Positions 12,179 to 21,642 of a stretch of DNA of 64,000 nucleotides are shown here, piece by piece. The notes beneath the pieces were generated by a model that saw nothing but the letters and a program-made list of their open reading frames with translations, did no database searches and was not told the DNA's origin. The DNA comes from Candidatus Scybalocola faecavium (GTDB lineage: Bacteria; Bacillota; Clostridia; Lachnospirales; Lachnospiraceae). The DNA lies in assembly GCA_018713145.1 (NCBI GenBank), contig DVFP01000028.1:1-64000 (forward strand). The letters run 5' to 3'. The position numbers and the translations under genes are program-made. Within the stretch, counting starts at the first letter, position 1. Every line of letters starts with the position of its first letter.

Positions 12179-13081
12179 ATGTCGGCAAATTTTGAATACT
12201 ATAAAATCTTTTATTATGTTGCCAAGTGTAAAAATCTGACGCAGGCTGCCGATGCCCTTATGTCCAGCCAGCCGGCCATTACCCGAAGTATTAAAAATCT
12301 GGAAAACGAGCTGGGCTGTCGGCTTTTTGTCCGCTCCAGCCACGGAGTATCACTGACAAAGGAAGGGGAATTGCTCTATAAACATGTTACCCCGGCCTGC
12401 GAACTTTTATTTAAAGGAGAGGAAGATTTAAATACGGTCCTTGGCCTGAAGGAAGGACAGCTTTACATCGGCGCCACTGAAACTGCGCTGCACTGCTATC
12501 TTTTGGACAAACTGGAAAAGTTCCATCATCTATATCCCGGCGTCCATATTAAAATCAGCAATCAGACCACCCCGACCACTTTCCATGATTTTAAATCAGG
12601 AAAAATCGACCTGGCTCTTGTAACCACCCCCTGCAACTATTCGGAACCTTATCATCTTACACCGGTTAAAACCTTTAATGATGTATTAGTGGGGAACCGG
12701 GAATATGCCTCAATGGCACGGCAAACATGGCATCTGGCGGATCTGGCCAAATATCCTCTTGTGTCCCTTAGCCGGGATACGATGAGTTACCAATTTATCC
12801 AAAAATTTTATGCCGCCAATCAGGTGCCTTTAAAGCTGGATATTGAACTGGCCTCTGCCCATCTGATCATGCCGGTCATCCTTCACGGACTGGGCATCGG
12901 CTTTATCCCTGAGGAAATGGCTCGCCATGCCCTGGACGACGGAGATCTTGTCCAGATCCATCTTTATGAAACGATCCCGCCGCGGCAGATCTGCTATATC
13001 CGGGATGCCAGCCGCAGCATGAACGCAGCGACACGAAAGCTCATTGAGCTGATGCCGCCGGAGCCGGAGCTTGAGCTATAA
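12179..13081 (+). CDS. LysR-family transcriptional regulator, 300 aa
   Basis: The N-terminal winged helix-turn-helix (FEYYKIFYYVAKCKNLTQAA...SQPAITRSIKNLENELG) occupies residues 4-62. A LysR substrate-binding domain follows. The track ORF starts at 12110, but ATG 12179 has aaggag at proper spacing and begins exactly at the domain, so it is preferred. The gene is divergent from the atp operon and convergent with the ABC pair. The effector and targets are unknown. Confidence 0.88.
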   Translation: MSANFEYYKIFYYVAKCKNLTQAADALMSSQPAITRSIKNLENELGCRLFVRSSHGVSLTKEGELLYKHVTPACELLFKGEEDLNTVLGLKEGQLYIGATETALHCYLLDKLEKFHHLYPGVHIKISNQTTPTTFHDFKSGKIDLALVTTPCNYSEPYHLTPVKTFNDVLVGNREYASMARQTWHLADLAKYPLVSLSRDTMSYQFIQKFYAANQVPLKLDIELASAHLIMPVILHGLGIGFIPEEMARHALDDGDLVQIHLYETIPPRQICYIRDASRSMNAATRKLIELMPPEPELEL

Positions 13082-13109
13082 AAAGGGTAAACGGACAAGC
13101 CGTTTACCC
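13080..13109 (-). terminator. Intrinsic terminator of the ABC operon
   Basis: A 10-bp stem GGGTAAACGG/CCGTTTACCC with a 5-base loop is followed on the minus strand by TTTTT. It lies just past the 3-prime end of the ABC transporter gene and abuts the LysR stop codon. Confidence 0.8.
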
Positions 13110-13135
13110 TCATAATCATTCATCCAGATAAACTG

Positions 13136-14854
13136 TTACATGGGAAGCCTTTGCAGCTTTACCATGTGGGGATAAATTTTTCCTGTTTTCATAAGATTTT
13201 CCGGGGTCCCCTGTTCTGCCACAGTCCCCTCTGAAAGGACGACCACCTTATCCGCGCCGCTGACAGTTCGCATCCGGTGGGCGATGACAAGAACGGTCTT
13301 ATCTTTAATCAGTCTTGACAGAGCACTCTGGATCAACGTTTCATTTTCCACATCAAGGCTTGCTGTGGCCTCATCCAGTAAAATGATGGGAGCGTTTTTC
13401 AAAAAAGCCCGGGCGATGGAAATGCGCTGCCGCTCGCCTCCGGACAGCTGGCAGCCATTTTCACCGATCATACTGTTATAACCTTCCGGAAGCTTTGACG
13501 CAAATTCTTCACAATTTGCCAACCTTGCCGCTGCGATCACCTCTTCGTCACCGGCATCTTTTCTGCCGATTCTTATATTTTCCATAATAGTATTGTTAAA
13601 CAAGGTTACATCCTGAAATACGATAGAATACAGAGACAACAATGTTTCCGGCTCTATTTTCGATATATCCATGCCTCCGACAGTGATCTTCCCTTTATTT
13701 ATATCCCAGAACCGGGCGGCAAGACGGGAAACTGTCGTCTTTCCTCCTCCGGATGGGCCTACCAGAGCGGTTACTTCCCCCTGCTTTGCCGTAAAGGACA
13801 CATCTTTTAACACGGTTTCTCCTGTATTGTAGGCAAAGCCTACATGATCAAACACAATATCGCAGCCTTTATTTGTTAATGTGCTGCTCCCTGTCTGGAT
13901 CGGCTGGTCAAGGATCTCATTCATACGGTTAATGTTTGTTTTTGTGGAGATCACTGCCGCCAGATTTTGCAGCGCCCCTTCAAGAGGAGCATACAGCCTT
14001 GAAACCACAAGTAAAAACATAAAGAACAGGGCAATATTAATTTCTCCCCCTATAAGCAGAGCTGAACCTGCAAGAGCTACTGTGGCAATACCAAACTTTA
14101 ATATAAGTGTTGAAGATACAACAAACAGGGCAGTTCCAAGTTCTGAAATAATGTGACGTTTTTCCACATGATCGATCTTTTTATCCAGGCTCTTTAAATA
14201 TCGTTTTTCCGCGTTATTGGCTTTTAAATCCTGCATATTTTCAATACACTCCTGGACGCCGCTTTCAAGGGCCACATTGGCCTCCACAGATTTTCGGTTA
14301 AAATATTCCTGTATACGGGCAGAAAAGAATGTAATAATAAATGCAATCGGCAGCACCCACACTGCCGCCAGGGCCATGCGCCAGTCATAGAAAAACAGAC
14401 AGATGGAAATTAAGGTGGTTGAGATCAGCGACCCGGCCAAAGCAGGCACATAATGGGAAAAAGCAGTTTCCAAGGTAGCGCAGTCGCTCATAATGGAATT
14501 GGTCAGATCCGCAAGATCCTTCTTGCCGAAAAAGGATAAAGGAATCTTTCGAAGCTGTTCTGCCAGAGAAATGCGCCGGACCCCGCTTTCTACATATGTG
14601 GCCAGATATGTGGCGTTATATTGAAACCAGGTAACAATAAAGATCAGAGCAAGGCACGCAAAAGCCCCGATCACATAGAAAGGGATACGGCTTCCCCGGA
14701 CGCCTCCGTTCATCATATCAAGGACAAAAAAGTAGAGAAGCCCTACAGGAATCATAAAAGATATATCCTGGGCAACGCAGGCAATACACCCTTTGATCAA
14801 GTCAACCGCCCCTTGTCTTGACAGGGCAAAACGTCTTTGCAGCAATTTAATCAT
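13136..14854 (-). CDS. ABC transporter, fused permease/ATPase (half 2), 572 aa
   Basis: Type IV exporter-fold half transporter. About six transmembrane helices fill residues 1-310. The ATPase follows with Walker A GPSGGGKTT near 370, signature LSGGERQRI and Walker B IILLDEATAS. It overlaps its partner at 14851 by 4 bases, so the two probably form a heterodimer. The pair resembles the IrtAB/YbtPQ group that imports siderophores despite an exporter fold. This reading is supported mainly by an iron-type operator upstream of the pair. A drug or peptide exporter remains possible. Confidence 0.8.
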   Translation of the reverse strand: MIKLLQRRFALSRQGAVDLIKGCIACVAQDISFMIPVGLLYFFVLDMMNGGVRGSRIPFYVIGAFACLALIFIVTWFQYNATYLATYVESGVRRISLAEQLRKIPLSFFGKKDLADLTNSIMSDCATLETAFSHYVPALAGSLISTTLISICLFFYDWRMALAAVWVLPIAFIITFFSARIQEYFNRKSVEANVALESGVQECIENMQDLKANNAEKRYLKSLDKKIDHVEKRHIISELGTALFVVSSTLILKFGIATVALAGSALLIGGEINIALFFMFLLVVSRLYAPLEGALQNLAAVISTKTNINRMNEILDQPIQTGSSTLTNKGCDIVFDHVGFAYNTGETVLKDVSFTAKQGEVTALVGPSGGGKTTVSRLAARFWDINKGKITVGGMDISKIEPETLLSLYSIVFQDVTLFNNTIMENIRIGRKDAGDEEVIAAARLANCEEFASKLPEGYNSMIGENGCQLSGGERQRISIARAFLKNAPIILLDEATASLDVENETLIQSALSRLIKDKTVLVIAHRMRTVSGADKVVVLSEGTVAEQGTPENLMKTGKIYPHMVKLQRLPM

Positions 14855-16641
14855 GCCATTCCCTCCAATCGTTTATTTTCTTTCATAATCTTCCACTCTG
14901 CTGCTTCTGAATAATTTTCCCACATCTGCCTATAAATGCCATTGTTGTTTAGTAACTGGCTGTGGGTGCCCTTTTCCCGGATCTTTCCGTCACTGAGCAC
15001 ATAAATACAGTCAGCATCTGTAACGGAAGACAGTCTGTGGGCAATCATGATCACAGTCTTTCCTTTTGAAAGTACCGATAAAGCCTGCTGTACACGAACC
15101 TCATTATCCGGGTCGGCAAATGCGGTAGCCTCATCCAGGATCAGGATGGGGGCATTTTTTAAAATTGCCCGGGCAATAGTGATCCTTTGCTGCTCCCCTC
15201 CGGACAGGTACACGCCTTTGGTGCCAATAACTGTATCCATGCCATCCGGCATTTTTTCAATAATATCCATGCACTGGGCCGCTTCAAGGGCCTTAAAAAC
15301 TTCCTCCCGTGTGGCGTCAGGTCTTGCCATGCGCACATTTTCCAAAATGGATGTTTTTATAAGCCGGCTGTTTTGAAAAACAAAAGACACGGTATTCATT
15401 AACCTTTCTTTAGGAATATTTCGAATATCCACATTTCCAATACGCACCTGACCTTTTTGGGGATCAAAAAACCGTGCAGCGATATTTGCCAGAGTCGTCT
15501 TTCCGCCGCCGGAGGGACCTACCAAAGCTGCCGTCTGGCCCGGTTTTATGGACAGGGATATATCCTTCAAGGCGTTTTTCTCACCGTCATAGCTGTAGCT
15601 TACATGGTCTAGCACAATGGAATTATCCCGGGGCACGGAATCTGTTTTGCTTTCAGACAAAGGCTTTTCATTAAATACCTGATCCATCCTGCTTATCGCA
15701 TCCCCTACGATCATTGAGTCCTCACTCATAAACATGATCTTTGTCAGAGTAGTACCGATCACAGGGGTGATGATAATATAAAAAATTAAATTTAACAGCA
15801 ATTCATTGGTCACGCCGCCTCGTGTAAAAAGGATGCCGCCGGCGATCAAAAAGGCAAATACCCCATTAATAGCTGTTGTATAAAACATCATAGGCATCCT
15901 TAACGCTTTTGTGTACGCAATAACCCATGTTTCATAATTATCAATGGAATTTTTAAACCGCTTAAACGAAAAGATAGTCTGGCCGAAAGTCTTCACTACC
16001 GGCACGCCCCGCACATACTCCACGGCTTCGTTGGACATATCTGAAAGCGCATTTTGATATTCTTTCATCTTTTGTTCCATCCCCGAGCCGGTCATTTTCA
16101 TCATAATAAGAAAACCCAGAACAACGGGAACAAGACTTAATAGTCCTAACCTCCAGTCAAAAACCAGGAGGAGAAACAGCAGGCCGATGGGGGTTGCAAT
16201 GGCCCCTGCTTTATCCGGCAGCCTGTGGGCCAGATAGGTTTCCGTGGCAGCGCTGGATGTATTTACGATCCGCCTTAAATTTCCGCTCCCGTACTTTTCC
16301 ATTATGCCAAGGGGCAGGGCCGCAATATGGCTCAGCAGGGCCTTCCTTATATTAGCGGCGACCCGGAACGCGCTTAAATGGGAGCACATCAGGGCGGCAA
16401 TGTAAATAACCACGGATAAAACAGCAAATAATACGGCAGACCAACCGTAGCTTGTCACATGACCGGCCTTTGAGTAGTCCGGGGCAACTTCCAGTATGTC
16501 GTGGATGATCCTCCAAATGTACCAAAAAGGAACAAGCGCCAGCAGAGCGCTTACTGCTGACAATATCCACGAAAGATAGGTTAATAGCCTATGGCCTCCC
16601 GCATAGTCCATTAACCTGGACAGGTTTGACTGTTTTTTCAT
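14851..16641 (-). CDS. ABC transporter, fused permease/ATPase (half 1), 596 aa
   Basis: First gene of the pair. Transmembrane helices occupy residues 1-320 (LSWILSAVSALLALVPFWYIW opens the first). The ATPase has GPSGGGKTT, signature LSGGEQQRI and LILDEATAF. Both halves keep catalytic motifs. Upstream lie a GTTAG-N6-CTAAC operator (16805) and an 11-bp dyad (16702). The TetR gene next door, read in the same direction, is a likely second regulator. The substrate cannot be determined from sequence. Confidence 0.8.
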   Translation of the reverse strand: MKKQSNLSRLMDYAGGHRLLTYLSWILSAVSALLALVPFWYIWRIIHDILEVAPDYSKAGHVTSYGWSAVLFAVLSVVIYIAALMCSHLSAFRVAANIRKALLSHIAALPLGIMEKYGSGNLRRIVNTSSAATETYLAHRLPDKAGAIATPIGLLFLLLVFDWRLGLLSLVPVVLGFLIMMKMTGSGMEQKMKEYQNALSDMSNEAVEYVRGVPVVKTFGQTIFSFKRFKNSIDNYETWVIAYTKALRMPMMFYTTAINGVFAFLIAGGILFTRGGVTNELLLNLIFYIIITPVIGTTLTKIMFMSEDSMIVGDAISRMDQVFNEKPLSESKTDSVPRDNSIVLDHVSYSYDGEKNALKDISLSIKPGQTAALVGPSGGGKTTLANIAARFFDPQKGQVRIGNVDIRNIPKERLMNTVSFVFQNSRLIKTSILENVRMARPDATREEVFKALEAAQCMDIIEKMPDGMDTVIGTKGVYLSGGEQQRITIARAILKNAPILILDEATAFADPDNEVRVQQALSVLSKGKTVIMIAHRLSSVTDADCIYVLSDGKIREKGTHSQLLNNNGIYRQMWENYSEAAEWKIMKENKRLEGMA

Positions 16642-16701
16642 TATGAAACCTCCTTTAATGGCAACGGTTCAGGATGGCAGGGAAAAGGATCATCCCATGT
16701 C

Positions 16702-16727
16702 TTTTGTCAGGCTTTAGCCTGACAAAA
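16702..16727. other. 11-bp perfect dyad in the ABC operon leader
   Basis: TTTTGTCAGGC, a TTTA loop, then GCCTGACAAAA. No T-run follows on either strand, so it is not a standard terminator. It could be an operator or an mRNA hairpin in the leader of the ABC pair. Confidence 0.5.
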
Positions 16728-16804
16728 AGGACGTTATCCTGAATGGCTGCGATATTTGATCATTTGTTACTGTTCACAAAGTTGCAGTAACGATAATTTT
16801 TTCG

Positions 16805-16820
16805 GTTAGATATGACTAAC
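16805..16820. promoter_or_regulatory. GTTAG-N6-CTAAC operator, ABC pair
   Basis: GTTAGATATGACTAAC is a perfect 5-6-5 dyad of the type also found before DUF3793 (28848), feoB (39134) and feoA (39709). It lies about 165 bases upstream of the first ABC gene, between it and tetR. The TTAG...CTAA arms recall DtxR/IdeR-type iron repressor sites. Confidence 0.65.
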
Positions 16821-16855
16821 CTATATTTAAAAATTATAGGGCAGCCAGCATCTGC

Positions 16856-17488
16856 CTATTGCCCCATAATTTTCATCCATCCGGCAGTATAAAAATCCCG
16901 CATTTCTTTTAAATAATACTTTGCCTGTTCCAACGGCATCTCATGGATGATCAGTTCAAAAAAGGTGTTAAACATTCCTGTGATCAATATATGCTCCAGC
17001 CGCTCATCAATCGGCGGGGATGGCCGGCCCAGCTTTTCAAGGACTTCCAGATAATCATGCGTTGCTTTTGTTTCAATTTCAACCATTTCATCGATCACAT
17101 TAGAAAAACGAGTGCCCTCTGAACAGCAAAGGATCATTTTAAATTCCTTTAAATGTTCATAAGCATACAGCAGTATCTCATACATACATGCTCCGGAAAC
17201 TGATGAAAGATGATCCGGCTGTTCCTGAGGAGGAATCTGAGTAAATTCTCTCTGAGCTTTGCAAAAACAATTCATCATAAAATCGTAATGCTCCCCCACC
17301 AGGGCCTCAAATAAAGCTTCCTTACTGCTATAGTAGCCATAAAAGGCGCCTGTGGTCACACCGGCTTTTTTTACAATATTTCTTAACGATGCAGATTTAA
17401 AACCTTTTTCAAGGAACTCTTCCATAGCCGCGGTATGAATCAGATGTAATGTTGTCTGTTCTCCCTGGTTCAAAAACTCACCTCGCAT
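16856..17488 (-). CDS. TetR-family transcriptional regulator, about 205-210 aa
   Basis: The N-terminal helix-turn-helix reads GFKSASLRNIVKKAGVTTGAFYGYYSSKEALFEAL, followed by a helical ligand domain. The track ATG (17488) lies inside a 17-bp palindrome and has no ribosome site. TTG 17473, with gaggtga 4 bases upstream, is a credible alternative start. The gene is upstream of the ABC pair on the same strand and may sense its substrate. The palindrome over its start suggests autoregulation. Confidence 0.85.
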   Translation of the reverse strand: MRGEFLNQGEQTTLHLIHTAAMEEFLEKGFKSASLRNIVKKAGVTTGAFYGYYSSKEALFEALVGEHYDFMMNCFCKAQREFTQIPPQEQPDHLSSVSGACMYEILLYAYEHLKEFKMILCCSEGTRFSNVIDEMVEIETKATHDYLEVLEKLGRPSPPIDERLEHILITGMFNTFFELIIHEMPLEQAKYYLKEMRDFYTAGWMKIMGQ

Positions 17489-17503
17489 ATAACAATGTTA
17501 TAT
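17487..17503. promoter_or_regulatory. Probable TetR operator
   Basis: ATATAACA-A-TGTTATAT is a perfect 17-bp palindrome at the start of the tetR gene. Another partial copy (CTGTTATATAATA) follows at 17509-17520. Position and symmetry fit autoregulation by the adjacent TetR. Confidence 0.6.
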
Positions 17504-17595
17504 ATCACTGTTATATAATACATCAGATTGGCCATATTGTCAACAAAATTATTTTCCAGTCGCACATGTCCGATATACCTCATGTTCCCCAAAAG

Positions 17596-17627
17596 AGAAA
17601 CCGGCGTGCAGAGCTACGCCGGTTTCT
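17596..17627 (-). terminator. serS terminator
   Basis: 12-bp stem AGAAACCGGCGT/ACGCCGGTTTCT with an 8-base loop. On the minus strand the 3-prime arm runs into TTTCTCTTTT. It lies 20 bases past the serS stop. Confidence 0.85.
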
Positions 17628-17646
17628 ACTCATTACAGATAACGCC

Positions 17647-18936
17647 TTATCTTGGCGCTTTTTCAAGATATTCTTTTCCGCCCATATACATGCGCAGAGC
17701 TTCCGGAATACGAACACGGCCATCGGCCAAAAGATTGTTTTCCAGAAACGCAATGAGCATACGGGGCGGTGCCACAACAGTGTTATTTAATGTATGAGGC
17801 AGATAATTTCCTTCCTTGCCCCGGACACGGATGCTTAAGCGGCGGGCCTGAGCATCTCCCAGGTTAGAGCAGCTTCCAACCTCAAAATACTTCTGCTGAC
17901 GGGGTGACCATGCTTCCACATCCACACTTTTCACCTTAAGATCCGCCAGATCACCGGAACAGCATTCCAGGGTACGCACCGGAATATCCAGGGAACGGAA
18001 AAACTCTACCGTATTCATGTAAAGCTTTTTAAACCAATCCATGCTTTCTTCCGGACGGCAGACAACGACCATCTCCTGCTTTTCAAACTGATGGATACGG
18101 TAAACGCCCCGCTCTTCGATACCATGAGCCCCCACTTCCTTTCTGAAACATGGGGAATAGCTGGTCAGGGTCTGAGGCAGCTGATCTTCATCCAGGATCG
18201 TGTCAATAAACTTTCCGATCATGGAATGTTCACTGGTGCCGATCAGGTAAAGATCTTCTCCCTCGATTTTATACATCATGTTTTCCATTTCAGAAAAGCT
18301 CATAACACCATTAACTACGTTGCCATGGATCATATATGGGGGAATATAATAAGTAAAGCCCCGATCGATCATAAAATCCCGTCCATAAGAAAGAATCGCG
18401 GAATGAAGGCGGGCAATATCCCCTTTTAAGTAATAAAAGCCTGCGCCGCTGGTCTTTCTGGCGCTGTCCAGATCAATACCATTAAGGCTTTCCATAATAT
18501 CCACATGATAAGGCACTTCAAAATCCGGAACAACCGGCTCTCCAAAGCGCTCCAGCTCCACGTTCTCGCTGTCATCTTTTCCCACAGGCACGCTGTCATC
18601 AATAATATTCGGAATCACCAGCATACGCTCTCGAATATCAGCGCTCAGCTTATCCAGCCGTGTCTGGAGACTGTTCATCTCATCAGCCATGGACACCACT
18701 TCTGCCTTTTTAGCCTCTGCCTCTTCCTTCTGGCCTTTGGCCATAAGACCGCCGATCTGTTTGCTGATGGAATTTCTCTGGCTTCTTAAATACTCATAGC
18801 GGGTCCGCACATCTCGGATCTCACCATCCATTTCCAGCACTTCATCTACAAGTACCAATTTTTCATCCTGAAACTTTTTCCGGATATTTTCCTTTACAAC
18901 ATCCGGGTTTGCTCGTAAAAACTTAATATCCAGCAT
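17647..18936 (-). CDS. serS: Seryl-tRNA synthetase
   Basis: Class II aminoacyl-tRNA synthetase, 429 aa, normal length. The N-terminal coiled-coil arm (residues about 25-100) binds the long variable arm of tRNA-Ser. Motif 2 is visible around TSYSPCFRKEVGAHGIEERGVYRIHQF and motif 3 in the C-terminal part (VRGKEGNYLPHTLN). An aaggagg site lies 8 bases before ATG. No T-box precedes it. It has its own promoter (18962-18990). Confidence 0.97.
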   Translation of the reverse strand: MLDIKFLRANPDVVKENIRKKFQDEKLVLVDEVLEMDGEIRDVRTRYEYLRSQRNSISKQIGGLMAKGQKEEAEAKKAEVVSMADEMNSLQTRLDKLSADIRERMLVIPNIIDDSVPVGKDDSENVELERFGEPVVPDFEVPYHVDIMESLNGIDLDSARKTSGAGFYYLKGDIARLHSAILSYGRDFMIDRGFTYYIPPYMIHGNVVNGVMSFSEMENMMYKIEGEDLYLIGTSEHSMIGKFIDTILDEDQLPQTLTSYSPCFRKEVGAHGIEERGVYRIHQFEKQEMVVVCRPEESMDWFKKLYMNTVEFFRSLDIPVRTLECCSGDLADLKVKSVDVEAWSPRQQKYFEVGSCSNLGDAQARRLSIRVRGKEGNYLPHTLNNTVVAPPRMLIAFLENNLLADGRVRIPEALRMYMGGKEYLEKAPR

Positions 18937-18961
18937 CTGTTCTCCTCCTTATGCTGGGTTT

Positions 18962-18990
18962 AGTATATACGATTTTTCCAAAATTATCAA
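18962..18990 (-). promoter_or_regulatory. serS promoter
   Basis: On the minus strand TTGATA and TATACT are separated by exactly 17 bases, a good sigma-A promoter 25 bases upstream of the serS start. Confidence 0.75.
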
Positions 18991-19059
18991 GCCTGTACTT
19001 TAAGACGCCGTCCAATGTATAAGGGAAGCTCCGGCCCAGCCGTCAAAACGGCAACCGTT

Positions 19060-20016
19060 TTACGCCTCACCTACAGCCTTTTTATATCGTTCCAGAGCCT
19101 CATTCCACTTTTCATACCGGCTATCCTTACGGTGATCCTCCAGCTTAAAGGTCTTTTTCAAATAACTTCCCAGCCATGCCGACACCTTTACTGCTCCGGC
19201 ATGATTTAAATGATCGCCTTTATCCCGGGTATCGGTCATCCAGTCAATAGGAACCTCTTTTGTCATCAGATTCAGATCCACATAAGGCAAGCCAAGCTCC
19301 CGGGCCATCTGGGCAATACCGTTATGCCGCTCATAGTTCCAGTTCACCGGACTGGGGGTGCTCACCAGGATAAACTTTGCCCCGTTTTCTTTAGCAAAAT
19401 CCGCCATATCACTTACATACTGCCAATTCATAGAAGCGATCGGCGCGGCATTATCGGTAGGGATCATGTAGTCGGATTTGGAAGTACCGTCAACAACATT
19501 ATTATAGCGGTATCCTTTATAGTCATCTGTCCAGGTGTAATCCGCAGAACTAAAAGCCTCACCGGACTGGATATTTTTCCACCGGTCATGGTATCTGAAA
19601 ATAGAAAACATATTTTCCACCCGGTTCATAAGAGCAGCATTGGCAGACATTTTCCTGTAAATGGCATTGGTCTCCAAAATCACCACCTTAGGTTCCTGCT
19701 TATCAAAAGCCTGCTCCAGATAATTTTGCGACTGATATAAAAATTGTCCCGGAGTACCGCATACATAGGTCGTAAAGCCCTGGGCCGCCCACATAGCCAT
19801 AGGGGAAATCGAGCTGTAAGACTCACTGTCCCCGATAACCAAAACGTCAATGGTATTTTCCTTTTCACCAAGGATGCCATTGGCAGGCTCATCTTCCATG
19901 CCAAAGGCCTTCATATTATTTTTAGGAATAAATATGTATGATAGGATCACCAGCAGACATATAAGCCCGCTGACAAAAAACACTGAGCCCACTGCCTTTT
20001 TTATTCCATCTTTCAC
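19060..20016 (-). CDS. DltD/AlgX-like SGNH-fold envelope protein, 318 aa
   Basis: One N-terminal membrane anchor (residues about 10-30) with the rest outside. The SGNH-like block VLVIGDSESYSSISP (about 59-73) carries the possible nucleophile serine, and DKGDHLNHAGAVKV near 270 holds the Asp-x-x-His pair. It is the last gene of a dlt-like operon, where DltD-type proteins work with an MBOAT to pass an acyl group to a cell-surface polymer. The start is GTG with aaggagg 10 bases upstream. It diverges from true DltD, so the acceptor is unknown. Confidence 0.75.
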   Translation of the reverse strand: MKDGIKKAVGSVFFVSGLICLLVILSYIFIPKNNMKAFGMEDEPANGILGEKENTIDVLVIGDSESYSSISPMAMWAAQGFTTYVCGTPGQFLYQSQNYLEQAFDKQEPKVVILETNAIYRKMSANAALMNRVENMFSIFRYHDRWKNIQSGEAFSSADYTWTDDYKGYRYNNVVDGTSKSDYMIPTDNAAPIASMNWQYVSDMADFAKENGAKFILVSTPSPVNWNYERHNGIAQMARELGLPYVDLNLMTKEVPIDWMTDTRDKGDHLNHAGAVKVSAWLGSYLKKTFKLEDHRKDSRYEKWNEALERYKKAVGEA

Positions 20017-20031
20017 AGATTTATAACCTCC

Positions 20032-21642
20032 TTAAAAATTAGCATAAATAGGATCCAGGGGAACATAGCCGATACCGTAAGCCCCAAAGACCACGGCAAA
20101 AAGGATCAGGCCATAGCAGATCGTCCAGCGCAGGGGCAAAGGACAGGACGCCAGCCATTTTCTGGGCATACAGCCCTTTTCCTTCATAATACTGTTGATC
20201 AGAACGATCATCACCCCGGCAAACACAACAATAAAATCTTTTTTATCCATACCTATGGTAAAAACAGTGCCATCCTTAAATGCCGACAAAGTAAAATTTT
20301 GGATCATATTAAAAAACATATACAATCCGGCTTTTAAACCATGCGCTCTGAAAAACAGTTCTCCCACACAGACAAGGGCGGCTGTGCGCAGGATCTGTAT
20401 TCCCTTCCATGGCACACTTTTTCTCCGAATATGAAGAACACGGCAGATCTTTTCAGCTGCAGGCTCCCACAGACTTCCGGCCAGGATAAGGACAAAGTGG
20501 TACATTCCAAAGAAGATATAGTTCCATCCCGCTCCATGCCACAGTCCGTTTAAGAGCCATACACAAAACAGGCTCACCCCGCCGGCAAGCAAAGGGCCGT
20601 AATGATTGCCAAGATGTTTTCTTCCTTTAGAAGTCAGCTTTTTCATAGGGCCGGTCATAGACAGGGGATAAAAAATATAATCCTTAAACCATGTTCCCAG
20701 GGTAATATGCCACCGCTGCCAAAACTCGGAAATACTTTTAGAAAAGAAAGGCTGACGGAAATTTTCAGGAAGTGTCACGCCAAAAATCTGTCCCGTTCCT
20801 ATCACAATATCCATTGTGCCGGAAAAGTCCATATAGAGCTGACAGGTATACAAGATCATTGCTAATGCGGTAATACCGCCGTCATATTGAAGATAATCAG
20901 AAAACACATTTTTAATAAAAAGATTCAGCCGGTCTGCGATCACCAGTTTTTTCATCATTCCAAAAGCGATGCGCTGTATCCCGGCAGTAAGGTTTTCAAA
21001 CCGGATCCGGTCTCCCTGCCACAGAGCCCCGCTTGTTTGAGGATACCGGCAGATCGGTCCTTCCATAAGCTGAGGAAAGAAACTCATATACAAAGCCAGA
21101 CGGAAAATATTTTGTTCTGCCGGAAACTTCTCTCTGTAAATATCCATAATGTAAGCGACTGCCTGGAGCGTATAAAAAGAAATGCCTATAGGCACTACAA
21201 AGGAAGGAACAGAAAGAGAAAAGGGAACCTTCATCCATGCCAGAAGCCGGTTCAGATTTCCGCCAAGAAACGGAGCGTATTTCAGGACAACCAGAATACC
21301 CACATTAAACAGGGCCACCGAGGCCGCAACAGTCAGCTGCTTTTTCTGGTACTGCTTTTTGATCTCTTTTTTAGAAGGGCCATCCTTTAAGGTTCTGGCC
21401 CTTGCTATTTTTCCATCTCTCTCCTTTTGAAGGAGGGTTAGATAAATTCCCCCGTAATGGATAGAGAAAATAGAGATTACAAGCCAAAGGAGCAGCTTCC
21501 CGCTCATACTCCAGAAGAAAATACCGCTAAAGATGAGCAGGACGAGCCACCGGACCTTTTTAGGCAAGACTGTGTAGGCGATGACCACTGCCGGCAGGAA
21601 AATTGCCAGATATGCAATGGAATAATAGGAATTAATCGCCAT
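20032..21642 (-). CDS. MBOAT-family membrane O-acyltransferase (DltB/AlgI-like), 536 aa
   Basis: Polytopic protein with about ten or more hydrophobic helices. The MBOAT hallmark is present: SISEFWQRWHITLGTWFKDYIFYP, then the catalytic-type histidine in NGLWHGAGWNYIFFG. In DltB and AlgI these elements transfer an acyl group from an intracellular carrier to an extracellular acceptor. The start overlaps the carrier-protein gene by 11 bases, so the two are translationally coupled. The group transferred is expected to come from that carrier. Confidence 0.88.
   Translation of the reverse strand: MAINSYYSIAYLAIFLPAVVIAYTVLPKKVRWLVLLIFSGIFFWSMSGKLLLWLVISIFSIHYGGIYLTLLQKERDGKIARARTLKDGPSKKEIKKQYQKKQLTVAASVALFNVGILVVLKYAPFLGGNLNRLLAWMKVPFSLSVPSFVVPIGISFYTLQAVAYIMDIYREKFPAEQNIFRLALYMSFFPQLMEGPICRYPQTSGALWQGDRIRFENLTAGIQRIAFGMMKKLVIADRLNLFIKNVFSDYLQYDGGITALAMILYTCQLYMDFSGTMDIVIGTGQIFGVTLPENFRQPFFSKSISEFWQRWHITLGTWFKDYIFYPLSMTGPMKKLTSKGRKHLGNHYGPLLAGGVSLFCVWLLNGLWHGAGWNYIFFGMYHFVLILAGSLWEPAAEKICRVLHIRRKSVPWKGIQILRTAALVCVGELFFRAHGLKAGLYMFFNMIQNFTLSAFKDGTVFTIGMDKKDFIVVFAGVMIVLINSIMKEKGCMPRKWLASCPLPLRWTICYGLILFAVVFGAYGIGYVPLDPIYANF

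Noticed and set aside
16702-16727. Intrinsic terminator upstream of the ABC genes
   Set aside because: The dyad is perfect but no T-run follows on either strand.
18937-19059. T-box upstream of serS
   Set aside because: Only about 120 bases are available and the T-box core sequence is absent; a simple promoter explains the region.
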